23,694 nucleotides of DNA from CAZAGD01 sp964484485 (GTDB taxonomy: Bacteria > Desulfobacterota > SM23-61), in the NCBI GenBank assembly GCA_964484485.1, contig CAZAGD010000193.1, positions 1-23,694 of the forward strand, given 5' to 3'. Under the pieces are notes generated by a model. It saw only the letters and a program-made list of their open reading frames with translations. It had not been told where the DNA came from and searched no databases. Positions 22,068-23,694 of this stretch are shown one piece after another (positions within the stretch are counted from its first letter, which is position 1; the number at the start of each line of letters is the position of its first letter). Made by a program: the position numbers and the translations under genes.

Positions 22068-23126
22068 ATGACTTACCAGATAGCAGTTATTCCAGGTGAT
22101 GGAACTGGTCCAGAAGTGGTCGCGGAGGGTATAAAAGTCCTGCAGGCCGTGTCCGAGAAAGAAAATTTAAAATTTAATTTCATTTTTTACGACTTAGGAG
22201 GAGAACGCTACCTGCGCACAGGCGAGACTCTTCCTGATGCAGTCCTGGAGGAGTTGCGCCAGGTGCAGGCCATTTTTTTGGGCGCCATTGGCCATCCACA
22301 AGTGCGCCCGGGAATTTTAGAACAAGGAATACTTTTACGTATCAGGTTCAGTTTAGATCAGTATATTAACCTGCGGCCTGTAAAACTTTATCCCGGCGTA
22401 GAAACTCCTTTGAAGGATAAAGGCCCGGAACATATCAATTTTGTGATCATCCGCGAAAATACTGAAGGACTCTATACAGGCGCAGGTGGTTTTCTGAAGA
22501 AAGGCACCCCAGATGAAGTGGCCATTCAAGAATCGATCAACACGCGCAAGGGAGTAGAACGTTGTTTGCGTTATGCTTTTGAGTACTGTGGGCAAAGGAA
22601 TAAGGAGCGGAAGCTCACTCTGGCCGCCAAGACTAATGTGCTCAATTATGCTTCGGACCTTTGGGCGCGAACTTTTGCCGAAGTGGCCAAAGATTACCCC
22701 CAAATAAAAACCGACTATGTCCATGTGGATGCTTTGTGCATGTGGATGGTCAAGAATCCAGAATGGTTTGATGTGATTGTTACGGATAATCTCTTTGGCG
22801 ACATAATCACTGACTTAGGAGCCATCATTCAGGGAGGTTTAGGTATCGCAGCTGGCGGGAATATCAACCCCACTCCCGGAGGCGTTTCCATGTTTGAACC
22901 TATGGGGGGATCAGCCCCCAAATATACAGGCAAAAATGTGATAAATCCTATGGCGGCTATTGCCGCTGGGCAAATGATGCTGGATTATCTGGGAGAAAAG
23001 AAAGCTGCCCAGCGAGTAGAGAAAGCCATGATCCAAGTTTTGAGCCGTCATTTGAAGAGCCTGGCTGCCGGGGAAATGGGCTATACCACTCAAGAAGTGG
23101 GGGATTTAGTCGTTAAATATCTGTAA
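22068..23126 (+). CDS. leuB: 3-Isopropylmalate dehydrogenase homologue with NADP-type motif
   Basis: This 352-residue beta-decarboxylating dehydrogenase most likely oxidises 3-isopropylmalate in leucine synthesis. It has VIPGDGTGPEV, GAIGHPQV (GGP is usual in LeuB), LDQYINLRPVKLYPG, RENTEGLYTGAGG, the catalytic-lysine region LAAKTNVLNYASDLW, VDALCMWMV and DNLFGDIITDLGA. In the cofactor motif GSAPKYTGKNVINP, Lys285-Tyr286 replaces the Asp-Ile of NAD-dependent LeuB. The Lys-Tyr pair is that of E. coli NADP-isocitrate dehydrogenase. The position after leuD supports LeuB. Isocitrate or tartrate dehydrogenase remain possible alternatives on sequence alone. Confidence 0.87.
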   Translation: MTYQIAVIPGDGTGPEVVAEGIKVLQAVSEKENLKFNFIFYDLGGERYLRTGETLPDAVLEELRQVQAIFLGAIGHPQVRPGILEQGILLRIRFSLDQYINLRPVKLYPGVETPLKDKGPEHINFVIIRENTEGLYTGAGGFLKKGTPDEVAIQESINTRKGVERCLRYAFEYCGQRNKERKLTLAAKTNVLNYASDLWARTFAEVAKDYPQIKTDYVHVDALCMWMVKNPEWFDVIVTDNLFGDIITDLGAIIQGGLGIAAGGNINPTPGGVSMFEPMGGSAPKYTGKNVINPMAAIAAGQMMLDYLGEKKAAQRVEKAMIQVLSRHLKSLAAGEMGYTTQEVGDLVVKYL

Positions 23127-23203
23127 GCCAATTAGGGCGCAATTCCATAAGGCATTGCTTCCTGAGCTAATTAAGAGTACCTTCCCTTAGCGCCGAGGAT
23201 AAA

Positions 23204-23694
23204 GTGAAAATTCAATTCTTAGGGGCAACCAGAACAGTAACTGGTTCCTGTTTCATCTTGGAGGCCCAGGGTCACCGGTGGGCTGTTGATTGTGGGCTGC
23301 ATCAAGGTGGCGGAGAGATAGAGGAGCGGAATTGGGAAATTGACCTTTACCGGCCGGTAGAAATAGAATTTGTTCTGGTGACGCATGCCCATATTGATCA
23401 CTCGGGCTTATTGCCCTGCTTAGTCAGGAAAGGTTTCCGCGGACCAATTTTTACCACGCCCCCGACGCGGGCACTCTTAGAGATCATGCTCTTGGATAGT
23501 GCGCACGTTCAGGAGGCGGAGGCGCAATGGCGCAATAAAAAAAACCTCCGGCGGGGGGAAAAACACGTCTATCCTTTATACACCCAGCAGGATGCCCTGG
23601 CTACTTTTCCCTTTTTTGTAGAGAAACCGTACAACGAATATTTCGCGCCCTTTCCCGGATTACAAGTCCTCTTTAAAGATGCCGGCCATATTTT
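23204..23694 (+). CDS. Metallo-beta-lactamase/beta-CASP RNA-processing nuclease, truncated at window end
   Basis: An open frame of at least 163 codons runs off the right edge. It starts at GTG 23204 with GAGGAT just upstream. The opening MKIQFLGATRTVTGSCF, the zinc motif HAHIDH (His61, His63, Asp65, His66) and the later DAGHI match the N-terminal lactamase half of the beta-CASP exonuclease family (YSH1/CPSF73-like bacterial proteins). These process or degrade RNA. The beta-CASP part would lie beyond the window, so the subfamily is uncertain. It follows leuB by 77 bases without a clear terminator or promoter. Confidence 0.85.
   Translation, partial: MKIQFLGATRTVTGSCFILEAQGHRWAVDCGLHQGGGEIEERNWEIDLYRPVEIEFVLVTHAHIDHSGLLPCLVRKGFRGPIFTTPPTRALLEIMLLDSAHVQEAEAQWRNKKNLRRGEKHVYPLYTQQDALATFPFFVEKPYNEYFAPFPGLQVLFKDAGHI

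Noticed and set aside
1..23694. Mobile elements, CRISPR arrays, toxin-antitoxin or defence islands
   Set aside because: I found no transposase, integrase, regularly spaced repeats or defence-type genes; gene packing and families are those of a core chromosomal region.

Overview
The window is almost fully coding bacterial chromosome (mid-40s % GC by eye). It carries core metabolism and housekeeping genes in four or five operons. I see no phage, IS element, CRISPR array or defence system. The organism cannot be named from the sequence alone. The order carD - yacL-like PIN/TRAM - ispD - ispF - gltX, and yicC - gmk - rpoZ, resembles Firmicutes-type operons. A heptose-phosphate-type kinase (usually an LPS enzyme), a DUF4416 gene, a DUF465 gene and the ilvBNC-psd-pssA-leuA cluster instead recall diderm lineages such as Desulfobacterota, Omnitrophota or Atribacterota. 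An uncultivated diderm anaerobe is a reasonable guess. The fdhE and hypB genes at the left edge suggest formate dehydrogenase and NiFe hydrogenase.

Layout. (1) 1-1850, plus strand: fdhE, hypB and a 46-codon single-TM protein, closed by an intrinsic terminator. (2) 1859-4390, minus strand: pgk-tpiA-secG-tRNA-Leu(GAG), read towards that same terminator. (3) 4391-4681: a divergent promoter region with a 19-bp palindrome on the pgk -35 box, a separate ~113-nt nested inverted-repeat element, and the carD promoter. (4) 4682-6304, plus: carD and the PIN/TRAM membrane protein, closed by a very clean terminator. (5) 6363-13134, plus: a tightly packed run ispD-ispF-gltX-rfaE1-DUF4416-yicC-gmk-rpoZ-pyrF (isoprenoid precursors, tRNA charging, sugar kinase, RNA and nucleotide functions). 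(6) 13247-13588, minus: a lone small cupin. (7) 13640-23126, plus: a near-consensus promoter, a DUF465 gene, then ilvB-ilvN-ilvC-psd-pssA-leuA-leuC-leuD-leuB. (8) 23204 to the right edge: a truncated metallo-beta-lactamase/beta-CASP protein.

How the genes work together. Region 7 holds most of valine and leucine synthesis, but ilvD is absent. Two phosphatidylethanolamine genes sit inside it with 4-nt overlaps. The most interesting reading concerns cofactors. The KARI (IlvC) cofactor loop has lost the Arg/Ser residues that bind the NADPH 2'-phosphate and gained acidic ones. The LeuB homologue carries the Lys-Tyr pair typical of NADP-dependent isocitrate dehydrogenase in place of the Asp-Ile of NAD-dependent IPMDH. 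Together these suggest a reversed cofactor arrangement (NADH-using KARI, NADP-using LeuB). This is inferred from motifs and untested. Otherwise the window is ordinary, and I did not find a clearly new multi-gene system.
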